Shown: one piece after another, positions 7,664 through 14,856 of the stretch
How the letters are laid out: each line of letters begins with the position of its first letter
Position numbering within the stretch: the stretch's first letter is position 1
Origin: an uncultured Eubacteriales bacterium
Lineage (GTDB): Bacteria; Bacillota; Clostridia; Oscillospirales; Oscillospiraceae
Direction: 5' to 3'
Assembly (NCBI GenBank): GCA_902465435.1
Contig: CABQNH010000024.1
Location: 1-27,705, forward strand
Length of the DNA: 27,705 bases
The notes under the pieces: generated by a model
The model's input: the letters and a program-made list of their open reading frames with translations, nothing else
Database searches by the model: none
Told to the model about the DNA's origin: nothing
Position numbers and translations under genes: made by a program

Positions 7664-8452
7664 ATGTCCGTACTACAACAAGCACTGCTGCTTGGCTTAC
7701 TCGGGGCATATTGCTGGCTGGACTGGTGCGTCGGTTTTCTGTATCTGAACCGTCCTATCGTGCTGTGTCCGCTGGTTGGCCTTATTATGGGTGACGTTCA
7801 GATGGGCCTTGCCCTCGGCGCCGTTTTGGAAACCTATTTCCTTGGAACCGTCGTAATCGGCGGTTATCAGGCGCCGGACGCAGGCGTTTCCAGCATTCTT
7901 GCCGCTGCCTTCGCCATCCATAACGGCATGGATGCCGACGCGGCGCTTCTGCTTGCCGTCCCCATCGCCGTGGTAATGACCTCCCTGCAAAATGTTTTGT
8001 GGGCTGGCTATTCCTTCACATCCAAGATCGCCGATAACTACGCCGCAAAAGGAAACGCCAAGGGCGTCTACGGCATCATGTTCTTAGAAATGATCGGCAA
8101 CACGCTTCTGAAATTCTTCGTTGTTTTCTTTGCATGGATCTACGGCAGCGAAGCGGTCTCCGCCCTGCTGACCAAGATTCCGGACGTAATCCTCAGCGGT
8201 ATGGCTACCGCAGGCGGCATTCTTCCCGCCATTGGTCTTGCAATTCTCGTTTCCATGATTATGAACAAGTCGAATTTTGCTTATTTCCTTCTCGGCTTTG
8301 TCCTTGTCGCCTATCTCGGGATTCCGACCATTGGCATTGCCATTCTCGGCGTTATCATCATCTTGGTAAAATACGACTTCAAAGCGATCGCAAAAAGCTT
8401 TAAAAGCTCGGACGCGGTCACCGTTTCGGAGGTGGACAGCGATGACTTCTAA
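7664..8452 (+). CDS. Mannose-family PTS EIIC membrane component
   Basis: 262 residues, mostly hydrophobic helices, matching the EIIC subunit of mannose/fructose/sorbose systems. Typical segments are GLLGAYCWLDWCVG near the start, then CPLVGLIMGDVQMGLALGA and the following glycine-rich stretch. EIIC forms the sugar path across the membrane with EIID. The ribosome binding site is AGAGAGGAG upstream of ATG 7664. The C-terminus ends in an acidic tail (about 12 residues) after the last helix. The stop codon lies inside the next gene (11-base overlap), which suggests coupled translation with EIID. Confidence 0.93.
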   Translation: MSVLQQALLLGLLGAYCWLDWCVGFLYLNRPIVLCPLVGLIMGDVQMGLALGAVLETYFLGTVVIGGYQAPDAGVSSILAAAFAIHNGMDADAALLLAVPIAVVMTSLQNVLWAGYSFTSKIADNYAAKGNAKGVYGIMFLEMIGNTLLKFFVVFFAWIYGSEAVSALLTKIPDVILSGMATAGGILPAIGLAILVSMIMNKSNFAYFLLGFVLVAYLGIPTIGIAILGVIIILVKYDFKAIAKSFKSSDAVTVSEVDSDDF

Positions 8453-9281
8453 AAACGAGAAGAACAATTACGATAGATACGGCGTTCTTACCAAAAAAGA
8501 CATCACCCGTCTGAACTGGCGTTCCATGCTGGGTGCGTGCTCGTGCAACTATGAACGTCTGACCCACAAGCCGTTTTGCTTCATGGTCGGCCCGTGCCTG
8601 AAAAAGATTTATGCGGGCGACAAAAAAGGATACATCGAAGCGCTGCAGCGCCATCTGGTCTGGTATAACACGACCCCGCAGGTCTATAGCTGGTTCGCCG
8701 GACTGATGGTTGCCATGGAAGAAGAAAACAAATTTGACCCTGACTTTGATCCGGCGACCATCAACGCCGTCAAGTCCTCTCTGATGGGGCCCATGTCGGG
8801 CATCTTCGACTCCATCTTTGTCAGCACGATCCGTGTCATCGGCGCGAGTATCGCAATTTCGCTCGCTCTGGCCGGTAATGTTCTGGCTCCGATCATCTAC
8901 GCCCTGATCTACAACGTCCCCAGCATGATCTGCCGCTTCTTCGGCGGTCATCTCGGCTATAAAATGGGCACCAGCCTGCTGACCAAGCTGCAAAAATCCG
9001 GCCTGATGGACGTTGTTTTACAGGCAGCCTCCATTCTTGGTCTGATGGTAATCGGCGGTATGTGCTATTCCAGCGTCGCAGTCAATTTTGCGATCTCCTG
9101 GGGTCCCGCAGGTTACGAGACCAATATTATGAGCGTGATCAACGGGATTTTCCCCGGTCTTCTCTCGCTTCTGACCGTGCTGGGCTTCTATAAGCTCTAC
9201 AAAAAGCGCGTCAATACGCTGATTCTGATTTTCGGCACGATTTTACTCGTCTGCCTGTTTGTTGTACTCGGGATCATGTAA
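8442..9281 (+). CDS. Mannose-family PTS EIID membrane component
   Basis: 279 residues. The N-terminal cytosolic part (LTKKDITRLNWRSMLGACSCNYERL) and LVWYNTTPQ are typical of EIID. FDSIFVSTIRVIGASIAISLALAGN and later segments supply the membrane-facing helices, with a final helix at the C-terminus. With EIIC it forms the sugar-translocating membrane unit. It overlaps the EIIC gene by 11 bases, and GGAGGTG within the end of that gene provides its ribosome binding site. Downstream the operon is interrupted by repeat copy B before the enzyme genes start at 9622. Confidence 0.93.
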   Translation: MTSKNEKNNYDRYGVLTKKDITRLNWRSMLGACSCNYERLTHKPFCFMVGPCLKKIYAGDKKGYIEALQRHLVWYNTTPQVYSWFAGLMVAMEEENKFDPDFDPATINAVKSSLMGPMSGIFDSIFVSTIRVIGASIAISLALAGNVLAPIIYALIYNVPSMICRFFGGHLGYKMGTSLLTKLQKSGLMDVVLQAASILGLMVIGGMCYSSVAVNFAISWGPAGYETNIMSVINGIFPGLLSLLTVLGFYKLYKKRVNTLILIFGTILLVCLFVVLGIM

Positions 9282-9292
9282 TCGTTCGGTTT

Positions 9293-9317
9293 GGCACCGC
9301 CCACCCCGGGCGGTGCC
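9293..9317 (+). terminator. GC-rich hairpin after EIID, left flank of repeat copy B
   Basis: GGCACCGCCC (9293-9302) pairs with GGGCGGTGCC (9308-9317) around ACCCC, 11 bases after the EIID stop. No T-run follows, so termination may be partial. Almost the same hairpin recurs at 9572-9594 with a 3-base loop. It could set different expression levels for the transporter and enzyme parts of the operon (inference). Confidence 0.6.
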
Positions 9318-9318
9318 C

Positions 9319-9571
9319 CAGCGTGCCAAAAGCCTTTTGGGCACGCTGACAGACTTCAAGAAAGTTCGGAAGACGAGAAACTCGCACCCGTCGGCGTACA
9401 CAGGTACGGTAGGGTGCGAGTTCCGAAGTAAGTCAAAACAATAGATATTATCTTTATTTTTAAATGCAATTGATTTAAGTTTCCCCATAAAGTGAAATGG
9501 ACGCACTTAAAGCGGAAATCGTCAAAATTGTTTTCTTGTTTTGACGGTTACGGACTTTATTGGCAGTCTGT
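9319..9571 (+). repeat. Copy B of the ~250-bp structured intergenic repeat
   Basis: The conserved start CAGCGTGCC...GGCACGCTG, the large second hairpin (AACTCGCACCC with GGGTGCGAGTT, inner CGTAC/GTACG) and the end TTACGGACTTTATTGGCAGTCTG match copy A. The stems differ from copy A by paired changes (GTGTC/GACAC to GTGCC/GGCAC; CGCGCC/GGCGCG to CGCACC/GGTGCG), so pairing is kept. The middle (about 9440-9515) is not conserved. Near the right end GTCAAAA (9521-9527) can pair with TTTTGAC (9539-9545). The ends form an imperfect inverted repeat, CAGCGTGCC versus CAGACTGCC. It fills the 340-base gap between EIID and the TrpA-like gene, with no gene of its own. Confidence 0.8.
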
Positions 9572-9594
9572 GGCACCGCCCCCCGGGCGGTGCC
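9572..9594 (+). terminator. GC-rich hairpin, right flank of repeat copy B
   Basis: GGCACCGCCC (9572-9581) pairs with GGGCGGTGCC (9585-9594) around CCC. Its arms are identical to the hairpin at 9293-9317; only the loop differs, by two bases. It lies 27 bases before the TrpA-like gene and is not followed by a T-run, so it may not terminate fully. The ribosome binding site AGAGGAG follows. Confidence 0.6.
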
Positions 9595-9621
9595 TGCTGA
9601 ATTTTGAATTAGAGGAGAACT

Positions 9622-10356
9622 ATGAAAAAATTCTTTTGGCTTTGCGGCGGCTATCCCTCCATGGAAGCCTGCACCGCAATTGTAGACGCCTACATGGCGG
9701 GCGGCTGCGACGGCGTGGAATGGGCAATTCCTCCCGCCAATCCCTACCGTGAGCAGGCGCACCTACTTCCTTACTTTGAGATTGCCAGAAGGAACTGCCC
9801 CGATCCCGCCGCGCACCTAGCGCAAATGGCGGCATACCGCAAAAAATATCCGAGCGCCGATGTTTTCCCCGCAGTGTATCAAGAGACCGTAGTGGAGCTT
9901 GGCGTCGACCGGCTATGCGAGCTTTGTCTGTCCTGCGGGATCCACACGCTGTTTTTGATCGGTACCTTTGCGCCGGAGATCGCCACCGCACTCTCCAAGC
10001 GTATGCAAACAGCCACCGCCGTCTCCTATTACATGACCGAGCAGGAGCTTGCAAAGGCGCGTCAAAGCAGCGGCTTTATTTATATGCAGGCGCTTCCCTA
10101 CCAATCGGAACTGGACGCGGGCTATACAAAGGATCGGCTCCGGGAATGCATCTGCGCCATGCGCGGCATGGGGCTTACGCAGCCGATCTACTGCGCGAAG
10201 GGGATCCGCACGCCGCAGGACGCCGCGTTCGTCGCTGCTTCCGGTGCAGACGGCTTTATTCTGGGCAGCGCGATGCTGCAGTATTACGGCGATCTTCCCG
10301 CACTCCAAGAGGCAGTACAGTCATTTCAAGCAGGAAAGGCAGGCGAAAAAGCATGA
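9622..10356 (+). CDS. TrpA-like TIM-barrel protein, possible retro-aldol lyase of the PTS pathway
   Basis: 244 residues, somewhat shorter than ordinary tryptophan synthase alpha chains (about 260-270). GCDGVEWAIPPANPYRE aligns with the TrpA active-site loop: Glu33 matches the catalytic Glu49 of the enteric enzyme, but the position of catalytic Asp60 is Glu44 and the usual PFSDPLADGP core is changed. AKGIRTPQDAAFVAASGAD and GSAM (215-218) match the TrpA phosphate-binding region. No trpB or other tryptophan gene is nearby, and the gene sits in a PTS catabolic operon with its stop overlapping the next start (ATGA). TrpA performs a retro-aldol cleavage giving glyceraldehyde 3-phosphate. The inference is that this paralogue cleaves a phosphorylated catabolic intermediate. 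The fold is well supported; the substrate is unknown. Confidence 0.75.
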   Translation: MKKFFWLCGGYPSMEACTAIVDAYMAGGCDGVEWAIPPANPYREQAHLLPYFEIARRNCPDPAAHLAQMAAYRKKYPSADVFPAVYQETVVELGVDRLCELCLSCGIHTLFLIGTFAPEIATALSKRMQTATAVSYYMTEQELAKARQSSGFIYMQALPYQSELDAGYTKDRLRECICAMRGMGLTQPIYCAKGIRTPQDAAFVAASGADGFILGSAMLQYYGDLPALQEAVQSFQAGKAGEKA

Positions 10357-11324
10357 AGATTCAAACCGTTTGCGGAGAGATCGACTCGTCCCAGCTGGGC
10401 TGCACGCTCATGCATGAGCATGTTGCCACCCTGGACGCGTCCATGGTTCAGGCGTACCCGGATTGGTACGATCGCGAGGCAGTTCTTAACACCTTTGCCG
10501 AGGCGATTGCCCGCGTCAAGCCATACGGCGTAAAAACCTTTGTTGACCAGCTTCCCATCAATCTCGGCCGCGATATCCATCTGCTGCGCGAGGCGGCGGA
10601 GCGGGCGGAGATCCAGCTGATCTGCGCCACCGGTGTCTATCACACGGAGCACCCCTTTATTTGCCGAAACATCGATCCGGAATTTATGGCAAGCTTTTTT
10701 ATTCGCGACCTGACGCAGGGCATTCAGGGCACGCCGTATAAAGCCGCTCTGGTCAAATGCGCTACGGACAAGCTGTACGGCGAAAGCGAAAACAACCGCG
10801 CCATGCTTCGCGCCGCCGCAATCGCCAGCCGCGAAACCGGCGCACCCATCGGCACGCACAGCTGCAGCAAGCTCCATCAGGGACTCTATCAGCAGCGCAT
10901 TTTCTTTGAGGAAGGGATCGCACCGCACAAGATCCTGATTGGCCACAGCTTTGACTGCCTTGAGCGGGATTATCTTACGCAGCTTCTCGACAATGGAACC
11001 TATGTCGGCTGCGACCAAATCGGCATCCACCACCGCGCCAGCACGGAGAATCTTGCCGCCTGCGTCGCGGATCTCATTGCAATGGGCAAGGGCTATGAAA
11101 AGCAGATCATGCTCTCGCACGACGGCGGGATCGTCAACGACTATGCCTATTCCTTTGCGCCGTGGCGCCGCGACCCTGCAAAGAACAACTCGCTTGGCTT
11201 CTACGACGAGCTGTTTGAGGTCATGATCCCCGAGCTTCTTACTCGCGGTGTAACGCAGGAGCAGATCGACACCATGCTGATCGAAAATCCCCGCAGATAT
11301 TTCGAAGGAACGCCCATCCGCTGA
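10353..11324 (+). CDS. Phosphotriesterase-family metallohydrolase (possible phospho-sugar lactonase)
   Basis: 323 residues, amidohydrolase superfamily, phosphotriesterase branch. The metal site is complete: His21 and His23 in MHEHV, Lys135 in ALVKCAT (the normally carboxylated bridging lysine), His169 in IGTHS, His198 in IGHSF and Asp257 in SHDGG. A C-terminal IENPRRYF motif, usual in the family, is present. Using Lys rather than Glu as the bridge makes it more like the lactonase members than E. coli Php. Some members hydrolyse phosphorylated sugar lactones (for example MS0025 of Mycoplasma synoviae), which would suit a PTS pathway, where the substrate arrives phosphorylated. That assignment is inference. 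The start codon overlaps the stop of the TrpA-like gene. Confidence 0.85.
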   Translation: MKIQTVCGEIDSSQLGCTLMHEHVATLDASMVQAYPDWYDREAVLNTFAEAIARVKPYGVKTFVDQLPINLGRDIHLLREAAERAEIQLICATGVYHTEHPFICRNIDPEFMASFFIRDLTQGIQGTPYKAALVKCATDKLYGESENNRAMLRAAAIASRETGAPIGTHSCSKLHQGLYQQRIFFEEGIAPHKILIGHSFDCLERDYLTQLLDNGTYVGCDQIGIHHRASTENLAACVADLIAMGKGYEKQIMLSHDGGIVNDYAYSFAPWRRDPAKNNSLGFYDELFEVMIPELLTRGVTQEQIDTMLIENPRRYFEGTPIR

Positions 11325-11344
11325 CTTTTTCTGGGAGGATAACG

Positions 11345-12151
11345 ATGCATACAAACTTCAAAGCGATTTTTGATAAGAAGCCTGTGATTGGGATGATCCA
11401 CCTGCTTCCGCTGCCCGGTGCACCGAACTTTGGCGGCAGTCTCCGGCAAATTGAGGACGCCGCGTTTGAGGATCTGGAGGCCTTGACGGACGGGGGCGCC
11501 GATGCCTTTCTGGTCGAAAACTTTTCGGACATCCCCTATTCGCTCCAGCTCCCACTTGAGGCGTTCGCCGTTATGGCCTCCGTTACCTCGAAGCTCGCCG
11601 CAGCCTCCCGCCTCCCCTTCGGCGTGAATGTTCAGGCGAACCAGCCCCTTGCGGAATGGGCGCTTGCCTATGCGACCGGCGCTTCCTTTTTACGCGTCGA
11701 GGCGTTTGTGGAAAACCGCGCTGGCTCCTTCGGGATAACGCAAGCCGCCGCGCCCGCGCTGATGCGGCAGCGCGCGCAGTACCCGTGCCCCTCCATGGTA
11801 TTTGCGGACATTCATGCAAAGCATACCTATGAAGTAGTGTCCGGGCAAACCACCACGCTGTGCGTGCGCGAGGCGATTGAGTGCGGCGCGTCAGCTCTCA
11901 TTATCACAGGACTGCTGACCGGCAGCAACCCTTCCCTTGCCGAGGTTCGGGAAATGAAGCGTCTGGCCGGCAATACGCCCGTGCTGTTAGGCAGCGGCGT
12001 CTCTGAGGAAAATGCAGCAGAGTTTTTTGCCGCGGCCGACGGTGCAATCATTGGCAGTGCCCTCAAATATGACGGCGACATCAATCGCCGTGTTGATCCG
12101 GCGCGCGTGCGCCGAATTGTCCAGCGTGCCGCAGAAGGGAGAAATCTATGA
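11345..12151 (+). CDS. BtpA/SgcQ-family TIM-barrel protein
   Basis: 268 residues. VIGMIHLLPLPGAPNFGG near the start, GADAFLVENFSDIPY, FGVNVQAN, FLRVEAFV, FADIHAKHT and the closing LLGSGVSEENAAEFF...GAIIGSALKYDG are the landmarks of the BtpA family. BtpA was named for photosystem I accumulation in cyanobacteria, but non-photosynthetic members such as E. coli SgcQ lie in PTS operons, as here. The C-terminal glycine-rich motif resembles the phosphate-binding site of phosphate-using TIM barrels, so a sugar-phosphate substrate is plausible. The reaction is not established. The ribosome binding site is GGGAGG. The stop overlaps the start of the next gene (ATGA). Confidence 0.88.
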   Translation: MHTNFKAIFDKKPVIGMIHLLPLPGAPNFGGSLRQIEDAAFEDLEALTDGGADAFLVENFSDIPYSLQLPLEAFAVMASVTSKLAAASRLPFGVNVQANQPLAEWALAYATGASFLRVEAFVENRAGSFGITQAAAPALMRQRAQYPCPSMVFADIHAKHTYEVVSGQTTTLCVREAIECGASALIITGLLTGSNPSLAEVREMKRLAGNTPVLLGSGVSEENAAEFFAAADGAIIGSALKYDGDINRRVDPARVRRIVQRAAEGRNL

Positions 12152-12516
12152 ATCTGATCATCATGCTTTTCAGCGTTGCCGCACTGACCGGCGCCGTTCT
12201 CGGCGTTCTCTATTCGCTGAATGTTCTCTTTATTCTCTGCACCGTGCTCGCATTGATCGGCTTATTGCTGCTGACCGCATCAAAGCTTGGATTTGCAATG
12301 TTTCAGTCCAATGACGAGACGCCCTTCATTTATATCCGCAGCAAGGGCAAGACCTATCACACCATTCGCGGCTGCTCCGAGCTAAAGGGGGTCAATGCCG
12401 TGCGTGTGCCCTTTTCCTATGCTTGCCGCAACCACATGACGGCCTGCCCCGTCTGCGCAAATTATTTCAAAGACGACCAAGACACAGAAACCACAGCAGG
12501 AGGTTTGGAGCAATGA
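12148..12516 (+). CDS. Small membrane protein with cytosolic Cys/His motif, unknown function
   Basis: 122 residues. Two hydrophobic helices (about 3-22 and 27-49) are followed by a soluble tail. The tail carries His71, Cys76, Cys93, His96, Cys100 and Cys103 in the pattern YHTIRGC...ACRNHMTACPVC, which could bind zinc. It resembles the short Cys-containing modules (YH..C..L.G......A....PC..C) found at the ends of some bacterial proteins, but I do not recognise a named family. It overlaps the preceding and following genes by four bases each (ATGA on both sides), so it is clearly translated with the pathway and sits just before EIIA. A role in sensing, assembly or transport is possible; none can be assigned. 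Confidence 0.8.
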   Translation: MNLIIMLFSVAALTGAVLGVLYSLNVLFILCTVLALIGLLLLTASKLGFAMFQSNDETPFIYIRSKGKTYHTIRGCSELKGVNAVRVPFSYACRNHMTACPVCANYFKDDQDTETTAGGLEQ

Positions 12517-12917
12517 TTGGTATTTTAGTCGTGAGCCACGGCAGCCTTGCCGCGGGTCTGTTGGACGCAGCCGCGCTGTTTTTCGGGAAGCAGCCGCAGC
12601 TTTCCGCCCTGATGCTTCGCGACGGAGACGACGCGCAGGATTTCCGCTGCCGCATGGAAAAGGCCGTCGCTGAATTAAATTGCGGAGACGGCGTATTGAT
12701 TCTTGCCGATCTCTTCGGCGGAACGCCCTGCAACTGCGCAATGGCGCTGCAGAGCGCGTCCGTGCAGGTGGTCGCCGGGGTCAATCTTCCCATGCTCATG
12801 GAGGCGCTCAGTCTTCGGGATGCGGCTCCCATCAGCACACAGGAAATCGCCGCAGCCGCGCGCGACGGCGTTGTGATTCCCGCGCTGGCCGATGCCGGTG
12901 AGGACGAGGATTTTTGA
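12513..12917 (+). CDS. Mannose-family PTS EIIA component
   Basis: 134 residues, a free-standing EIIA of the mannose family. It opens MIGILVVSHGSLAAGL with phosphorylated His9, and carries LADLFGGTPCNCAM, the second hallmark of the fold. It takes phosphate from HPr and gives it to EIIB (7133-7603). Together with EIIB, EIIC and EIID the phosphotransfer chain is complete, but EIIA is separated from the other subunits by four genes, which ties the enzyme genes to the transporter functionally. The start at ATG 12513 overlaps the previous stop, with AGGAGG upstream. The C-terminus ends in an acidic stretch. Confidence 0.93.
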   Translation: MIGILVVSHGSLAAGLLDAAALFFGKQPQLSALMLRDGDDAQDFRCRMEKAVAELNCGDGVLILADLFGGTPCNCAMALQSASVQVVAGVNLPMLMEALSLRDAAPISTQEIAAAARDGVVIPALADAGEDEDF

Positions 12918-12918
12918 T

Positions 12919-14073
12919 ATGACAAAAACGATTTCCCCCTTTTGTATTTCCCTGCCGCAGGACACCCGCTTCGGCGAGCACTGCTTAGAGGCCCTGCCGG
13001 AGCTTCTGCGTTCCGCCGGGATTTCAAAGCCGCTGCTTCTCTCCGATCGCGGGCTGGAGCGTGCAGGCACAACTGCGCGCGTTACCGATCTTTTCGCCCG
13101 CAGCGGAATACCATACGCGGAATTTTACGACGTACTGCCCAATCCGACAACCGCTGTTGTCGACGAAGCCGTAACGGCCTTTCGCCAATCCGGCGCGGAC
13201 GCCGTACTGGCACTCGGCGGCGGCAGTCCGATGGACGTAGCAAAGGCTGTTGTCATCATTGCAGCGCACGGCGGCAATATTTGTGACTACGAAGGCGCAG
13301 GCAAGATTCCCGGCACGCTTCTTCCTTTGATTGCAATTCCGACAACCGCCGGTACCGGCAGCGAGGCAACCTCCTGCGCCGTGATCACAGACGACGAGCG
13401 TCACTACAAGTTCACGATTTTAGGCCAGGAGCTGCTTCCGCACCACGTCTTTCTCGACCCAACGCTGCTTCTGTCGCTTCCTTTCTCCGTCGCGGCTGCA
13501 ACGGGAATGGATGCGCTGATCCACGCGATCGAAGCCTATCTTTCTAAAAACGCCACCGTCCTTACCGACGCGCTGGCGGAGAAGGCCATGTCGCTGATCG
13601 GTGAGAGTCTGTGTCCCTTTGCCGCGCGGCGCGACGACATCGACGCCGCAGGGCGCATGCTGCTCGGCTCGCATTTCGCAGGGCTTGCGTTCTCGCGTTC
13701 CCGTCTGGGAAACGTACACGCCATGTCGCACCCGGTCAGCGCCTTTTTCCATGTGCCGCACGGCGTCGCCAATACGATCTTGCTGCCCACCGTGCTGCGG
13801 TACAACGCTTTGCCCGACACAGGACGCTACCGGAGCATATATCGCTGCATCAGCGGCACATGTCCCTCCGATTTTCATCCGGAAATGCTCGTTTCGCTTA
13901 TCTGCAGGCTCATAAAAAGTCTGGAGCTTCCGATCACGCTGTCGCAGGTCGGCGTCACGGAGGATAAAATCCCGCTTATGGCTGCGGACGCCATGAAGAG
14001 CGGCAACATTTTGGTCAATCCGCGTCAAAGCACGCAGGCGGAAATTGAGCGTCTTTACCGCCTGGCGATGTGA
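12919..14073 (+). CDS. Iron-type (group III) alcohol dehydrogenase
   Basis: 384 residues, the usual length. GGGSPMDVAKA is the nucleotide-binding glycine motif and AIPTTAGTGSEATSCAVI the family signature. Metal ligands are visible as Asp and His in GMDALIHAIEAY and two His in NVHAMSHPVSAFFHVPHG. Such enzymes interconvert alcohols and aldehydes or ketones with NAD(P), and in sugar operons they often oxidise or reduce polyols or aldehyde products (FucO is an example). Here it could oxidise the imported compound or dispose of an aldehyde released by the TrpA-like enzyme. ATG 12919 is one base after the EIIA stop and has GAGGACGAGGA upstream; an in-frame ATG at 12892 would overlap EIIA and is less likely. 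Confidence 0.92.
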   Translation: MTKTISPFCISLPQDTRFGEHCLEALPELLRSAGISKPLLLSDRGLERAGTTARVTDLFARSGIPYAEFYDVLPNPTTAVVDEAVTAFRQSGADAVLALGGGSPMDVAKAVVIIAAHGGNICDYEGAGKIPGTLLPLIAIPTTAGTGSEATSCAVITDDERHYKFTILGQELLPHHVFLDPTLLLSLPFSVAAATGMDALIHAIEAYLSKNATVLTDALAEKAMSLIGESLCPFAARRDDIDAAGRMLLGSHFAGLAFSRSRLGNVHAMSHPVSAFFHVPHGVANTILLPTVLRYNALPDTGRYRSIYRCISGTCPSDFHPEMLVSLICRLIKSLELPITLSQVGVTEDKIPLMAADAMKSGNILVNPRQSTQAEIERLYRLAM

Positions 14074-14096
14074 CCGGAACCGGAGAGGAGTCAATT

Positions 14097-14855
14097 ATGT
14101 TAGTAGAATGGGGGCGTTTGACCTCACCGGAGGCAGCGGACGCCGTAAAAAGAATGCCCGCCTGTATCGTGCCCCTGGGTGCGATTGAGGCGCACGGGCC
14201 GCACATGGAGCTTGAGGTCGATAATAACATCGCCACGGAAAAGTGCCGCCGCGTCTGCGCGCAGACAGACGTGATTTTGATGCCGACCATCCCGTTTGGC
14301 ATTGTCTATTCGCTTTACGGCTTTCCCGGCTCCCTGACGGTGCGCTTTGACACCATGAAGCAGCTTCTCTGCGACCTTGTCGACAGCCTATATGACCGCG
14401 GCTTCCGCATCGTCATTTTCCACAGTCACCACGGCGGCAACTGGAGCGTCACGAAGCAGGCTGCGCGGGAATGCACGCAGCGGCATCGGGACATGGTCGT
14501 TGCCTCTATGAACGAGCTTTCCGAGGTTCGCAAGGCACAGGATCGGTACTGTCTGTCTCCGCACGGCGACCCGTCGCGCGCACACGCAGACGAGTTGGAG
14601 ACCTGTCAGGCCTTGGAGTGCTGCCCGCAAAATGTACACATGGAGCGTGCGATTGCAAGCTACCTTGATTTTCCGGACGATTACAGCGCCGTTCCCCACC
14701 CCTGGTCCGATTTTTCGGCCAATCCGATGAACGGCGACGCGCTCGCCGCCACAAAGGAAAACGGTGCAAGATTCCTAAAGGCCGAAGTTGACGCAATGGT
14801 AGAAAAAGTCCGTCTTATTCTCAAGAATCACTTAAAACCTGAGGAAACTCCATAA
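14097..14855 (+). CDS. Creatininase-family metallohydrolase
   Basis: 252 residues. PLGAIEAHGPHMELEVDN gives Glu31, His33 and Asp42 of the metal site; HSHHGGN (109-115) and HADELET supply the remaining family motifs. Creatininase-family proteins open cyclic amides or related rings. Besides creatininase, the family includes IolN of Thermotoga, which opens the ring of a keto-inositol, so a carbohydrate substrate is possible. It is the last gene of the operon and is followed by a strong terminator. The start at ATG 14097 is favoured by GGAGAGGAG seven bases upstream; a GTG at 14070 overlapping the dehydrogenase gene is the alternative and would add nine residues. Confidence 0.88.
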   Translation: MLVEWGRLTSPEAADAVKRMPACIVPLGAIEAHGPHMELEVDNNIATEKCRRVCAQTDVILMPTIPFGIVYSLYGFPGSLTVRFDTMKQLLCDLVDSLYDRGFRIVIFHSHHGGNWSVTKQAARECTQRHRDMVVASMNELSEVRKAQDRYCLSPHGDPSRAHADELETCQALECCPQNVHMERAIASYLDFPDDYSAVPHPWSDFSANPMNGDALAATKENGARFLKAEVDAMVEKVRLILKNHLKPEETP

Positions 14856-14856
14856 C

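Noticed and set aside
9622..10356. Calling this gene trpA
   Set aside because: The active-site loop differs, there is no trpB or other tryptophan gene nearby, and the operon is a PTS catabolic one.
14070..14096. GTG start for the creatininase-like gene overlapping the dehydrogenase stop
   Set aside because: ATG at 14097 has a strong GGAGAGGAG site at the right distance and matches the usual family start; the GTG has no clear ribosome binding site.
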